This document shows positions 23,916 through 31,556 of a stretch of 64,000 nt of DNA, one piece after another. The notes below the pieces were generated by a model. It was not told where the DNA came from and searched no databases. It worked only from the letters and a program-made list of their open reading frames with translations. The translations under genes were made by a program, and so were the position numbers. Source of the stretch: Corynebacterium efficiens YS-314 (lineage in GTDB: Bacteria > Actinomycetota > Actinomycetes > Mycobacteriales > Mycobacteriaceae); contig NC_004369.1 of NCBI RefSeq assembly GCF_000011305.1, positions 930,001 to 994,000 of the forward strand, written 5' to 3'. How positions within the stretch are numbered: position 1 is the stretch's first letter; each line of letters starts with the position of its first letter.

Positions 23916-25208
23916 GTGGCTTCTGATAACAACAAGGCTGTACTGCACTACCCTGGCGGCGAATTCGAGATGGGCATCAAGCAGGCCACCGAGGGTAACT
24001 CCGGTGTCATCCTGGGTAAGATGCTGTCGGAAACCGGTCTGGTCACCTTCGACCCCGGTTATGTCAGCACCGGTTCCACCGAATCCAAGATCACCTACAT
24101 CGATGGTGATGCAGGCATCCTGCGCTACCGCGGCTACGACATTGCGGATCTGGCCGAAAATGCCACCTTCAATGAGGTCTCCTACCTCCTGATCAAGGGT
24201 GAGCTCCCGACCCCGGAAGAGCTCCACAAGTTCAACGACGAGATTCGTCACCACACCCTGCTGGACGAGGACTTCAAGTCCCAGTTCAATGTCTTCCCTC
24301 GCGATGCCCACCCGATGGCCACCCTGGCCTCCTCGGTTAACATCCTCTCCACCTACTACCAGGATCAGCTGGATCCCCTGGATGAGGCTCAGCTGGACAA
24401 GGCAACCGTCCGCCTGATGGCGAAGGTTCCGATGCTGGCTGCATACGCACACCGTGCCCGCAAGGGTGCGCCGTACATGTACCCGGACAACTCCCTCAAT
24501 GCCCGTGAGAACTTCCTGCGCATGATGTTCGGTTACCCGACCGAGCCGTACGAGGTTGATCCGATCATGGTCAAGGCCCTCGACAAGCTGCTCATCCTGC
24601 ACGCAGACCACGAGCAGAACTGCTCCACCTCCACTGTCCGCATGATCGGCTCCGCGCAGGCGAACATGTTCGTCTCCATCGCCGGCGGCATCAACGCACT
24701 CTCCGGCCCGCTGCACGGTGGCGCCAACCAGGCTGTCCTCGAGATGCTCGAGGAGATCGCAGCCAACGGCGGCGACGCAACCGACTTCATGAACCGCGTG
24801 AAGAACAAGGAGAAGGGTGTCCGCCTCATGGGCTTCGGACACCGCGTCTACAAGAACTACGATCCGCGTGCAGCCATCGTCAAGGACACCGCCCACGAGA
24901 TCCTCGAGCACCTCGGTGGCGACCCACTGCTGGATCTGGCTCTCAAGCTGGAGGAGATCGCCCTCAACGACGATTACTTCATCTCCCGCAAGCTGTACCC
25001 GAACGTGGACTTCTACACCGGCCTGATCTACCGCGCCATGGGCTTCCCGACGGACTTCTTCACCGTCCTGTTCGCCATCGGCCGCCTCCCGGGCTGGATC
25101 GCCCACTACCGCGAGCAGCTCGCCGATCCGGGCGCCAAGATCAACCGTCCTCGCCAGATCTACACCGGTGAGACCGCACGCAAGATCATCCCCCGCGAAG
25201 AGCGCTAG
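23916..25208 (+). CDS. gltA: citrate synthase GltA
   Basis: Citrate synthase, condensing acetyl-CoA with oxaloacetate at entry to the TCA cycle. It has the type II features TYIDGDAGILRYRGYDI, GPLHGGANQ with the active-site His, and MGFGHRVYKNYDPRA. Length is 430 residues from the GTG at 23916 (MASDNNKAVLHYPGGE), with AAAGGG about five bases upstream; this aligns with the mycobacterial GltA2 start. The frame continues upstream to a GTG at 23808 with a good GGAG, which would add 36 residues. The ATG used in C. glutamicum (MFERDIV) reads AAG here. The start is therefore the main uncertainty. Confidence 0.95.
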   Translation: MASDNNKAVLHYPGGEFEMGIKQATEGNSGVILGKMLSETGLVTFDPGYVSTGSTESKITYIDGDAGILRYRGYDIADLAENATFNEVSYLLIKGELPTPEELHKFNDEIRHHTLLDEDFKSQFNVFPRDAHPMATLASSVNILSTYYQDQLDPLDEAQLDKATVRLMAKVPMLAAYAHRARKGAPYMYPDNSLNARENFLRMMFGYPTEPYEVDPIMVKALDKLLILHADHEQNCSTSTVRMIGSAQANMFVSIAGGINALSGPLHGGANQAVLEMLEEIAANGGDATDFMNRVKNKEKGVRLMGFGHRVYKNYDPRAAIVKDTAHEILEHLGGDPLLDLALKLEEIALNDDYFISRKLYPNVDFYTGLIYRAMGFPTDFFTVLFAIGRLPGWIAHYREQLADPGAKINRPRQIYTGETARKIIPREER

Positions 25209-25213
25209 GCAAC

Positions 25214-25241
25214 GGGTCTGACGCACCCTCGGTGCGACCCG
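25214..25241 (+). terminator. weak hairpin after gltA
   Basis: GGGTC...GACCC encloses GCACC-CTC-GGTGC, five bases after the gltA stop. There is no T-tract, so termination here would be weak or aided by the next structure. Confidence 0.4.
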
Positions 25242-25245
25242 CTTC

Positions 25246-25295
25246 GGCCGGAGCCAGAGAATCTGTCATAATGACAGGCGATGGTTCCGGCCTTT
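25246..25295 (+). promoter_or_regulatory. nested inverted repeats between gltA and fkpA
   Basis: The outer stem GGCCGGAGCC (25246-25255) pairs with GGTTCCGGCC (25283-25292), followed by TTT. Inside is a perfect palindrome CTGTCA-TAA-TGACAG (25263-25277) that also contains a -10-like CATAAT. It could be a terminator, an operator, or both. Confidence 0.5.
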
Positions 25296-25390
25296 GCTGT
25301 GTCCTGTGAAGCCCCGCCACGGGGCCGTACAAGGACACGGCAGCTGAAACCCCAACCTCGTCACGATCTTTCAAGGAGCATGTGAACCTT

Positions 25391-25747
25391 ATGGAAAAGC
25401 CACAGATTGAAGCCCAGACCGGACCCGTGCCAGAGGACCTGGTGATCAAGGACCTCATCGTGGGTGACGGTGCCGAGGCCCAGCCGGGCGGTGTCGTCGA
25501 GGTCCACTACGTCGGTGTCGATTTCGAGACCGGTGAGGAGTTCGACTCATCCTGGGACCGTGGCCAGACGAACCAGTTCCCGCTCACCGGCCTGATCGCC
25601 GGTTGGCAGGAGGGCATCCCGGGCATGAAGGTTGGCGGACGTCGTCAGCTGACCATCCCCCCGGAGGCTGCCTACGGCCCGGAGGGTAGTGGACACCCAC
25701 TGTCCGGCCGCACCCTGGTCTTCATCATCGACCTGATCAGCGCCTAG
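25391..25747 (+). CDS. fkpA: FKBP-type peptidyl-prolyl cis-trans isomerase
   Basis: A 118-residue single-domain FKBP that isomerises Xaa-Pro bonds. It lacks a signal peptide, so it is cytoplasmic. Active-site sequences VHYVGVDFETGEEFDSSWDRG, LIAGWQEGIPGMKVGGRRQL and PPEAAYG are intact. ATG at 25391 (MEKPQIE) is chosen to match the C. glutamicum protein as I recall it; a GTG at 25382 is only three bases after AAGGAG. Its stop codon overlaps the convergent accD3 stop. Confidence 0.92.
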   Translation: MEKPQIEAQTGPVPEDLVIKDLIVGDGAEAQPGGVVEVHYVGVDFETGEEFDSSWDRGQTNQFPLTGLIAGWQEGIPGMKVGGRRQLTIPPEAAYGPEGSGHPLSGRTLVFIIDLISA

Positions 25748-27195
25748 TTCAGATCAGCCAGGCGCTCATAGTGCCTGAAGCGCTGTTCCCGACCCACCCT
25801 CTCCGGATTGGTTTCCAATTCGTGGAGGGTGTTGTCAATTGCGGCCACAACCTCCCCGATGAAATCATCGTGTTCCGCGATGAGTCCGTCGATGATCCCG
25901 GAGGCCAGCATCGCATGGGCGGACACCCCCTGCCGTTCCATCATCTCCGGGGCGTGGGAGGTGTCACGGTAGATGATGGCGGAGGCGCCCTCCGGGGGCA
26001 GCGGGGACAGCCAGGCGTTCTCCGCCGCCAGCACCCGGTCGGCGGGCAGCATGGCCAGCGCACCGCCTCCACAGCCCTGGCCGAGGATGACGGAGACGGT
26101 GGGCACCGGAGCGTCGACAAGCTCCCCCAAAGTCCGGGCGATGGAACCGGCGAGCCCGTTCTCCTCCGCCTCCCGCGACAGCTCCGCGCCGGGGGTGTCG
26201 ATGATGCTGATGATCGGCAGCTGCAGCTCCCTGGCCAGGGCGATACCGCGGCGGGCGAAACGCAGTGCGGCCGGCCCGAGCGGGAGGTGGTGACGGTCCT
26301 GCCCGATGAGCACGACCGGACGGCCCCCGATGCGGGCCAGCGCCACCGTGGTCGCCCGCGAGATGCGACCGTCACCTGTGCCGGACAGGGTCACCACGTT
26401 TCTGCCCAGACGCGACACCAGATCGGCCACCCCGGGGCGACCGGGTTCCCGGGTGATCATGATCGACTCCCACGCACCACGTGGTTTCCCGGGTGCGGCG
26501 AGCTCACGGGGCGTGCCTGGCGACGCCTCCCCCAACACCCTCATGATCTTGACCACCGCCGCACGCAGCTGGGTGGGGGAGACCACCCCGTCGATGACAC
26601 CGTGCCCGGCGAGGTTCTCGCCCCGCTGCACGCCCTCCGGCATGGGGGTGCCGGTGGTCAGCTCCACCACGCGGGGACCGAGGAAACCCAGCAGTGCATC
26701 CGGCTCGGCATAGGTGAAGTGGCCGGCGGAACCCCACGAGGCCATCACCCCACCCATCGTGGGGTTACGCAGGTAGACCAGGAACGGCAGGTGGGCGTCC
26801 TTGTGCCGGTAGACGGCGGTGGTGATGGAGATCATCATGGCGAACGCCGGGGTGCCCTCCTGCATCCGGGTGCCACCCGAGCACGGCGAGATCAACAGCG
26901 GGAGACGTTCCCGCGTGGCCCGGTGGATGGCCTGGATGAGACGACGGGAGGTGGCGGCACCGATCGAACCACCGAGGAAGGCGAACTCGGAGACGATGAA
27001 CGCCACGCGGGAGCCCTCCACCGTTCCCTCACCCGTGATCACCGCCTCATCCACCCCGGATTTCTCCCGGGCGCGGGCAAGCGCCTCCCGGTAGTCATCA
27101 TCTATCTCCCCGTACTCCGGGGGAGTGTCCCAGAAGCAGAAACTGTCCTTGTCCAATACCTGATCGATCAGATCCCTGGCGGAGGTTCGTGTCAT
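25744..27195 (-). CDS. accD3: acetyl-CoA carboxylase carboxyltransferase (AccD3-type, fused beta/alpha)
   Basis: A 483-residue carboxyltransferase with two crotonase-like halves: an AccD-like half (residues about 20-230, with FAFLGGSIGAATSRRLIQAI and SGGTRMQEGTPAF) and an AccA-like half (about 250-470, with IIDTPGAEL and GQGCGGGALAML). The zinc-ribbon of AccD is not evident. The biotin carrier and carboxylase subunits lie elsewhere. It was assigned AccD3 by synteny with C. glutamicum (gltA-fkpA-accD3). ATG at 27195 is my choice; the ribosome site is weak. The stop overlaps fkpA's by four bases, with no terminator between. Confidence 0.85.
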   Translation of the reverse strand: MTRTSARDLIDQVLDKDSFCFWDTPPEYGEIDDDYREALARAREKSGVDEAVITGEGTVEGSRVAFIVSEFAFLGGSIGAATSRRLIQAIHRATRERLPLLISPCSGGTRMQEGTPAFAMMISITTAVYRHKDAHLPFLVYLRNPTMGGVMASWGSAGHFTYAEPDALLGFLGPRVVELTTGTPMPEGVQRGENLAGHGVIDGVVSPTQLRAAVVKIMRVLGEASPGTPRELAAPGKPRGAWESIMITREPGRPGVADLVSRLGRNVVTLSGTGDGRISRATTVALARIGGRPVVLIGQDRHHLPLGPAALRFARRGIALARELQLPIISIIDTPGAELSREAEENGLAGSIARTLGELVDAPVPTVSVILGQGCGGGALAMLPADRVLAAENAWLSPLPPEGASAIIYRDTSHAPEMMERQGVSAHAMLASGIIDGLIAEHDDFIGEVVAAIDNTLHELETNPERVGREQRFRHYERLADLN

Positions 27196-27278
27196 GGTCT
27201 CAACACTAACGATTCCCGGGGTGTTATTCCGGTGGTTGAGGCCATCCGGGGTGGGCGCGGGTGGTGTTGAATGAGGGT

Positions 27279-28163
27279 ATGACATACCATGACGCATCCA
27301 ACCCGATCATGAGCCCGACACCGAGTCCCACACTGAGCCTGAGCGACGGGTCCGAGATCCCCCAGATCGGACTGGGGACCTGGCAGATGCACGGCGAGGA
27401 GGCCTACCGGACCGTCCGCGAGGCCATCGGTATGGGCTACCGCCACATCGACACCGCGAAACTCTATGACAATGAGGTGGAGGTCGGTCGCGCGGTGACC
27501 GATGCCATCCGGTCGGGTGAGGTCACCCGGGATGAGCTGTTCATCACCTCCAAGGTATGGAATGACGATCAGGGCCGTGAACAGGCCGCCCGGGCGTTCC
27601 AGGCCTCCCTGGCGCGCCTGGGCCTGGACTATCTCGATCTGTACCTCGTGCACTGGCCGTGCCCGAGGAAGGGACTGTACAACGAGACCTTCGAGGCGGT
27701 CGCCAGGATCCAGGGTCTGGGGCAGGTCCAGTCGATCGGTGTGGCCAATTTCTACGCCGGGGTGTTGGAGGACCTCGTGGTCACCACGGGGATCGTGCCG
27801 GCGGTGAACCAGGTGGAACTGCATCCCGGCTTCAGTCAGGCACCCCTGAGGGCGTTGCATGACAGGTTGGGCGTGGTCACCACCGCATGGGCACCATTGG
27901 CGCGGGGTGGGGTTCTATCGCATCCGGTGATCAAGGGAATTGCGGGCCGGTACGGGGTCCCGGCGTCCGCGGTGGTATTGAGATGGCTGGTCCAGTTGGG
28001 GGTGGTAGCCATCCCGAAGTCATCCGATCCGGGGCGTCTGCGCAGCAATCTGGATGTCCACGGCTTCCAACTTTCGGTGGAGGAGGTGGAGCGCATCACG
28101 GCGTTGGATGAGGGGCCGGGGATGGGTCGTCTCTTCCATGACCCCGAGGAATTTCCGGCCTAA
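27279..28163 (+). CDS. aldo/keto reductase
   Basis: A 294-residue NADPH-dependent (beta/alpha)8 reductase of the AKR5-like group. The catalytic tetrad is visible: Asp and Tyr in YRHIDTAKLYDNE, Lys in FITSKVWND and His in LVHWP. The C-terminal cofactor segment is IPKSSDPGRLRSN. It would reduce aldehydes or ketones such as 2,5-diketo-gluconate or methylglyoxal; the substrate is unknown. ATG 27279 is chosen; ATG 27309 and GTG 27261 are alternatives. It is divergent from accD3 with an 84-bp gap. Confidence 0.88.
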   Translation: MTYHDASNPIMSPTPSPTLSLSDGSEIPQIGLGTWQMHGEEAYRTVREAIGMGYRHIDTAKLYDNEVEVGRAVTDAIRSGEVTRDELFITSKVWNDDQGREQAARAFQASLARLGLDYLDLYLVHWPCPRKGLYNETFEAVARIQGLGQVQSIGVANFYAGVLEDLVVTTGIVPAVNQVELHPGFSQAPLRALHDRLGVVTTAWAPLARGGVLSHPVIKGIAGRYGVPASAVVLRWLVQLGVVAIPKSSDPGRLRSNLDVHGFQLSVEEVERITALDEGPGMGRLFHDPEEFPA

Positions 28164-28555
28164 CCTGCCCGATTTTAACCCCAGAAACAGAGATCATGCC
28201 GAAAAAGCCGGTATGTGAAGCCCGTTAACTATTACAACCGCATGTTAACAGGGTTAACAAAGTCATCATCATGTGCTCTTTTGGGGGTAGATCGTCAGCG
28301 ATTATAACGGCTGGTTAAAGCTGTTTTCGGGTGTATCGGGTGTGGAAGTTTGGGAAAAGTTTCATTAATCGCTATCGCATTGCAATGTGAGTTAGGTAAC
28401 TTCACATTCACACGTTTAGCTGTGACCGACAACATATTTTCCGGTCGTCGGCGAAATGTAGTGAGACATTCAGTTTCCGGGGGAGGCCGGCACCTCCCCC
28501 GGAAACCGGTTACCAACACCCTGCTCGAGGGATATGAAAGCGAGATGAATTTCCA
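28164..28555 (+). promoter_or_regulatory. upstream region of the DUF485-mctC operon
   Basis: A 390-bp AT-richer region without a supported gene. It carries three GTTAAC-type motifs (TTAAC at 28225, 28245 and 28254), a GlxR-like site at 28386-28401 (TGTGAGTTAGGTAACT, 10 of 12 fixed positions) and a strong leader hairpin at 28473-28506. In C. glutamicum mctC is known to be regulated by RamA and RamB; the sites here are predictions. Confidence 0.5.
28473..28506 (+). promoter_or_regulatory. 14-bp perfect hairpin in the mctC operon leader
   Basis: GTTTCCGGGGGAGG and CCTCCCCCGGAAAC are separated by six bases, ending 49 bases before the first start codon. No T-tract follows, so a role in mRNA stability or attenuation is more likely than simple termination. 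Confidence 0.6.
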
Positions 28556-28897
28556 GTGAGTGCAGAACCTTCAATCCGGGAGCGTCGTCAGCCGACAGCT
28601 CAAGAATTCCGGGACATGCAGAACAGCCAGGAGTTCGGTGAACTCCGCAGCAAGTTCCGCTCCTTCGCATTCCCGATGACCATCGCGTTCTTCGTGTGGT
28701 ACATCGCCTACGTACTGATTGCGACCTTCGCCAGTGAGTGGATGGCCACCCCGGTGTTCGGATCCATCAACATCGGCCTGATCTTCGGGCTGCTCCAGTT
28801 CGTTACCACCTTCGTGATCACCTATGTGTACATCGTGTTCGCGAACAAGAACCTCGAGCCCCGCCAGTCTGCAATCCGCAAGAAGATGGAAGGTTAA
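28556..28897 (+). CDS. DUF485 inner-membrane protein, MctC partner
   Basis: A 113-residue protein with two transmembrane helices (about residues 40-60 and 74-96) and a basic C-terminus, matching DUF485 (the YjcH family). Such genes precede acetate/monocarboxylate symporter genes in many bacteria (yjcH-actP; cg0952-mctC in C. glutamicum). GTG start at 28556; six bases separate its stop from mctC. It probably assists symporter function or assembly, but the mechanism is not known. Confidence 0.9.
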   Translation: MSAEPSIRERRQPTAQEFRDMQNSQEFGELRSKFRSFAFPMTIAFFVWYIAYVLIATFASEWMATPVFGSINIGLIFGLLQFVTTFVITYVYIVFANKNLEPRQSAIRKKMEG

Positions 28898-28903
28898 ACC
28901 ACC

Positions 28904-30559
28904 ATGAACTCAACCCTTCTCCTCGCACAGGAAGCGACACCCGAGGGTGTCGGTAACCCGATCCTCAACATCGCTGTCTTCGTTGTCTTCATCGTCGTCA
29001 CCATGACCGTGGTGATGCGCGCCGGTAAGAGCACCGGCGAATCCACCGACTTCTACACCGGTGGTGCCTCCTTCTCCGGCACCCAGAACGGCCTGGCCAT
29101 CGCAGGTGACTACCTGTCGGCCGCCTCCTTCCTCGGTATCGTCGGTGCCATCGCGCTGAACGGTTATGACGGATTCCTCTACTCCATCGGCTTCTTCGTG
29201 GCCTGGCTCGTGGCGCTGCTGCTGGTGGCCGAGCCACTGCGTAACGTCGGCCGCTTCACCATGGCGGATGTTCTGTCCTTCCGCCTGAAGCAGAAGCCGG
29301 TCCGTGTGGCCGCCGCCTTCGGTACCCTCGCCGTGAGCCTCTTCTACCTCATCGCCCAGATGGCCGGTGCAGGTTCCCTCGTGTCCGTTCTGCTCAACAT
29401 CCACGAGTTCGTCTGGCAGGCGGTTGTGGTCGGCATCGTCGGTATCGTGATGATCGCCTACGTCCTGCTCGGCGGAATGAAGGGCACCACCTACGTCCAG
29501 ATGATCAAGGCTGTCCTGCTGGTCGGCGGTGTCGGCATCATGACTGTCCTGACCTTCTGGAAGGTCAAGGGTGGCATCACCACCCTGCTGAATGATGCCG
29601 TGGAGACCCATGCTGACTCCGAGCACCTGGCAGCCAAGGGCTACGAGGCCACCCAGATCCTCGAGCCCGGCCTGCAGTACGGTGCGAGCCTGACCTCCCA
29701 GCTGGACTTCATCTCCCTGGCCATCGCACTGGTGCTCGGCACCGCCGGTCTGCCCCACGTGCTCATGCGCTTCTACACCGTTCCCACCGCCGTCGAGGCA
29801 CGTAAGTCCGTCACCTGGGCCATCGTCCTCATCGGTGCCTTCTACCTGATGACCCTGATCCTCGGTTACGGCGCTGCCGCACTCGTCGGTCCGGATGATA
29901 TCCTCGCCGCCCCGGGTGCCCAGAACGCGGCAGCCCCGCTGCTGGCCTTCGAACTCGGTGGTTCCATCTTCATGGCTCTGATCTCCGCTGTCGCCTTCGC
30001 CACCGTGCTCGCCGTGGTCGCCGGTCTGGCCATCACCGCCTCCGCAGCTGTCGGTCACGACATCTACAACGGTGTTCTCCGTGACGGCAAGTCCACCGAG
30101 GCCGAGCAGGTCCGCGTCTCCCGCATCACCGTGATCGTCATCGGTGTCCTCTCCATCGTCCTGGGTATCCTGGCCATGACCCAGAACGTCGCCTTCCTGG
30201 TCGCCCTGGCCTTCGCCATCGCAGCGTCCGCCAACCTGCCGACCATCCTGTACTCCCTGTACTGGAAGAAGTTCAACACCACCGGTGCCGTGGCCGCCAT
30301 CTACACCGGCCTGATCTCCGCACTGCTGCTGATCTTCTTCTCCCCGGCAGTCTCCGGCACCGAGACCTCCATGGTTCCCGGCGCGGACTGGGCCATCTTC
30401 CCGCTGAAGAACCCGGGCATCATCTCCATCCCGCTGGCCTTCCTTGCCGGTTGGATCGGCACCATGGTTGGTAAGCCGGACAACATGGATGACCTCGCTG
30501 CCGAGATGGAAGTTCGTTCCCTCACCGGCGTCGGTGTCGAGAAGGCTGTTGACCACTAA
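28904..30559 (+). CDS. mctC: monocarboxylic acid transporter MctC (SSS family)
   Basis: A 551-residue sodium/proton:solute symporter with about 13 hydrophobic helices. The family segments include DFYTGGASFSGTQNGLAIAG, GDYLSAASFLGIVG, AQMAGAGSLVSVLL and GTAGLPHVLMRFYTVP. By orthology with C. glutamicum MctC and E. coli ActP it imports acetate, propionate and pyruvate. ATG start at 28904 in an operon with the DUF485 gene; a terminator follows at 30607. Predicted GlxR and WTAAC motifs upstream fit control by carbon source. Confidence 0.92.
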   Translation: MNSTLLLAQEATPEGVGNPILNIAVFVVFIVVTMTVVMRAGKSTGESTDFYTGGASFSGTQNGLAIAGDYLSAASFLGIVGAIALNGYDGFLYSIGFFVAWLVALLLVAEPLRNVGRFTMADVLSFRLKQKPVRVAAAFGTLAVSLFYLIAQMAGAGSLVSVLLNIHEFVWQAVVVGIVGIVMIAYVLLGGMKGTTYVQMIKAVLLVGGVGIMTVLTFWKVKGGITTLLNDAVETHADSEHLAAKGYEATQILEPGLQYGASLTSQLDFISLAIALVLGTAGLPHVLMRFYTVPTAVEARKSVTWAIVLIGAFYLMTLILGYGAAALVGPDDILAAPGAQNAAAPLLAFELGGSIFMALISAVAFATVLAVVAGLAITASAAVGHDIYNGVLRDGKSTEAEQVRVSRITVIVIGVLSIVLGILAMTQNVAFLVALAFAIAASANLPTILYSLYWKKFNTTGAVAAIYTGLISALLLIFFSPAVSGTETSMVPGADWAIFPLKNPGIISIPLAFLAGWIGTMVGKPDNMDDLAAEMEVRSLTGVGVEKAVDH

Positions 30560-30606
30560 TCCACAGCTGAATCCGAACCGGTGTGGTGCCTTCGGCACCC
30601 ACTAGC

Positions 30607-30647
30607 CACCACCACTGTTCCCCCGCGGGAACAGTGGTGGTTTCTTT
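30607..30647 (+). terminator. mctC terminator
   Basis: A perfect stem (CCACCACTGTTCCC with GGGAACAGTGGTGG, four-base loop) is followed by TTTCTTTA. The next gene starts only 21 bases later. Confidence 0.9.
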
Positions 30648-30667
30648 ATGCATTAGGATTGTTCGGC

Positions 30668-31477
30668 GTGTCATCATCTTCCTACGTCCACCCCGGGTGG
30701 CGTCTTTCCACATTTCTGCTCGCAGTGGTCATCGCTGTGGGCGGTCCGCTGATCATCTTCACGGATGACGGTGAGAAGGCAGGGGAGGGCGCGGGGGAGA
30801 GCGTGCAGAGAACCACGGTGTCAGCGGGGTCGGACATCACCGGTAATTCCAGCTACTCGGATTTTGTGGAGAACTCCACCGGCTCCCAGGTGACCTATCT
30901 GCAATTGGACGGGGAGTTCCGGACCGGGACCGCCACTGAGCGGTTTGCACGTCCGGCACTCAGCCTGAGCAAGCTCTACATCGCGGACTATGTCCTGGAC
31001 AACGGCACCGTGGAGGAGAAGTACGCCGCGGTGGACATGATCAACACCTCCTCCGACATCTCGGCCAGTGAACTCTTCGAGAAGTACCCCGAGGCCGTTG
31101 ATGTCACGGCTGATAAATACGGACTGTTATCCACCCGGGGGGCGGAACGCTGGGGATACTCGGTGACCTCCACCTACGACGTGGTGAAGTTCGTCGCAGC
31201 GCTCCTGCGGGACGATCCCACCTCACCGATCCTGGTGGCCATGGCTGCGGCCGACCCGATGGCCGCCGATGGCTATGACCAGGACTGGGGTACCCATGTG
31301 CTGCCGGGTGTCATCGGAACCAAGTGGGGATGGTCTGATGATCGCCTGCTGCACTCCTCGGTGTCCTTCGGTACGGACTTCGTCGTAGCCGCAGCCGTGA
31401 CCGGTGATGCGGAGGATCTCACCCGGTTGGTGGAGAATCAGCTGGGGGATGTCCGGGAGCGTTCCGCCGGGGATTAG
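30668..31477 (+). CDS. membrane-anchored serine-hydrolase-like (beta-lactamase fold?) protein
   Basis: A 269-residue exported protein: one N-terminal transmembrane helix (about residues 12-31), a polar linker, then an extracytoplasmic domain. Motifs suggest the penicilloyl-serine-transferase fold: SxxK as S99-L-S-K102 (RPALSLSKLYIADYV), a degenerate SDN position (INTSSDISASELF, S129-D130-I131) and KWG at 219-221 in the place of KTG. The variant second and third motifs make beta-lactamase activity doubtful. GTG 30668 is preferred because the longer frame would begin inside the mctC terminator. It is closed by its own terminator. Function is unknown. Confidence 0.7.
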   Translation: MSSSSYVHPGWRLSTFLLAVVIAVGGPLIIFTDDGEKAGEGAGESVQRTTVSAGSDITGNSSYSDFVENSTGSQVTYLQLDGEFRTGTATERFARPALSLSKLYIADYVLDNGTVEEKYAAVDMINTSSDISASELFEKYPEAVDVTADKYGLLSTRGAERWGYSVTSTYDVVKFVAALLRDDPTSPILVAMAAADPMAADGYDQDWGTHVLPGVIGTKWGWSDDRLLHSSVSFGTDFVVAAAVTGDAEDLTRLVENQLGDVRERSAGD

Positions 31478-31489
31478 CGGGGCCACCAA

Positions 31490-31536
31490 CGTATCCGGGC
31501 CGGGAAACCACATGGTTTCCCGGCCCGGATACGTTT
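31490..31536. terminator. terminator between convergent genes
   Basis: A 20-bp perfect inverted repeat (31490-31509 and 31514-31533) with loop ACAT is followed by TTTAAT on the plus strand. It serves the serine-hydrolase-like gene and perhaps the convergent DUF1906 gene. Confidence 0.88.
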
Positions 31537-31556
31537 AATAATGAAGAGGTTGCCCG

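Noticed and set aside
25771..27270. A 499-codon plus-strand frame over accD3
   Set aside because: Shadow of the carboxyltransferase gene with His/Gly/Asp-rich composition.
30581..30667. Longer start for the serine-hydrolase-like protein
   Set aside because: It begins before the mctC terminator hairpin and would translate through it.
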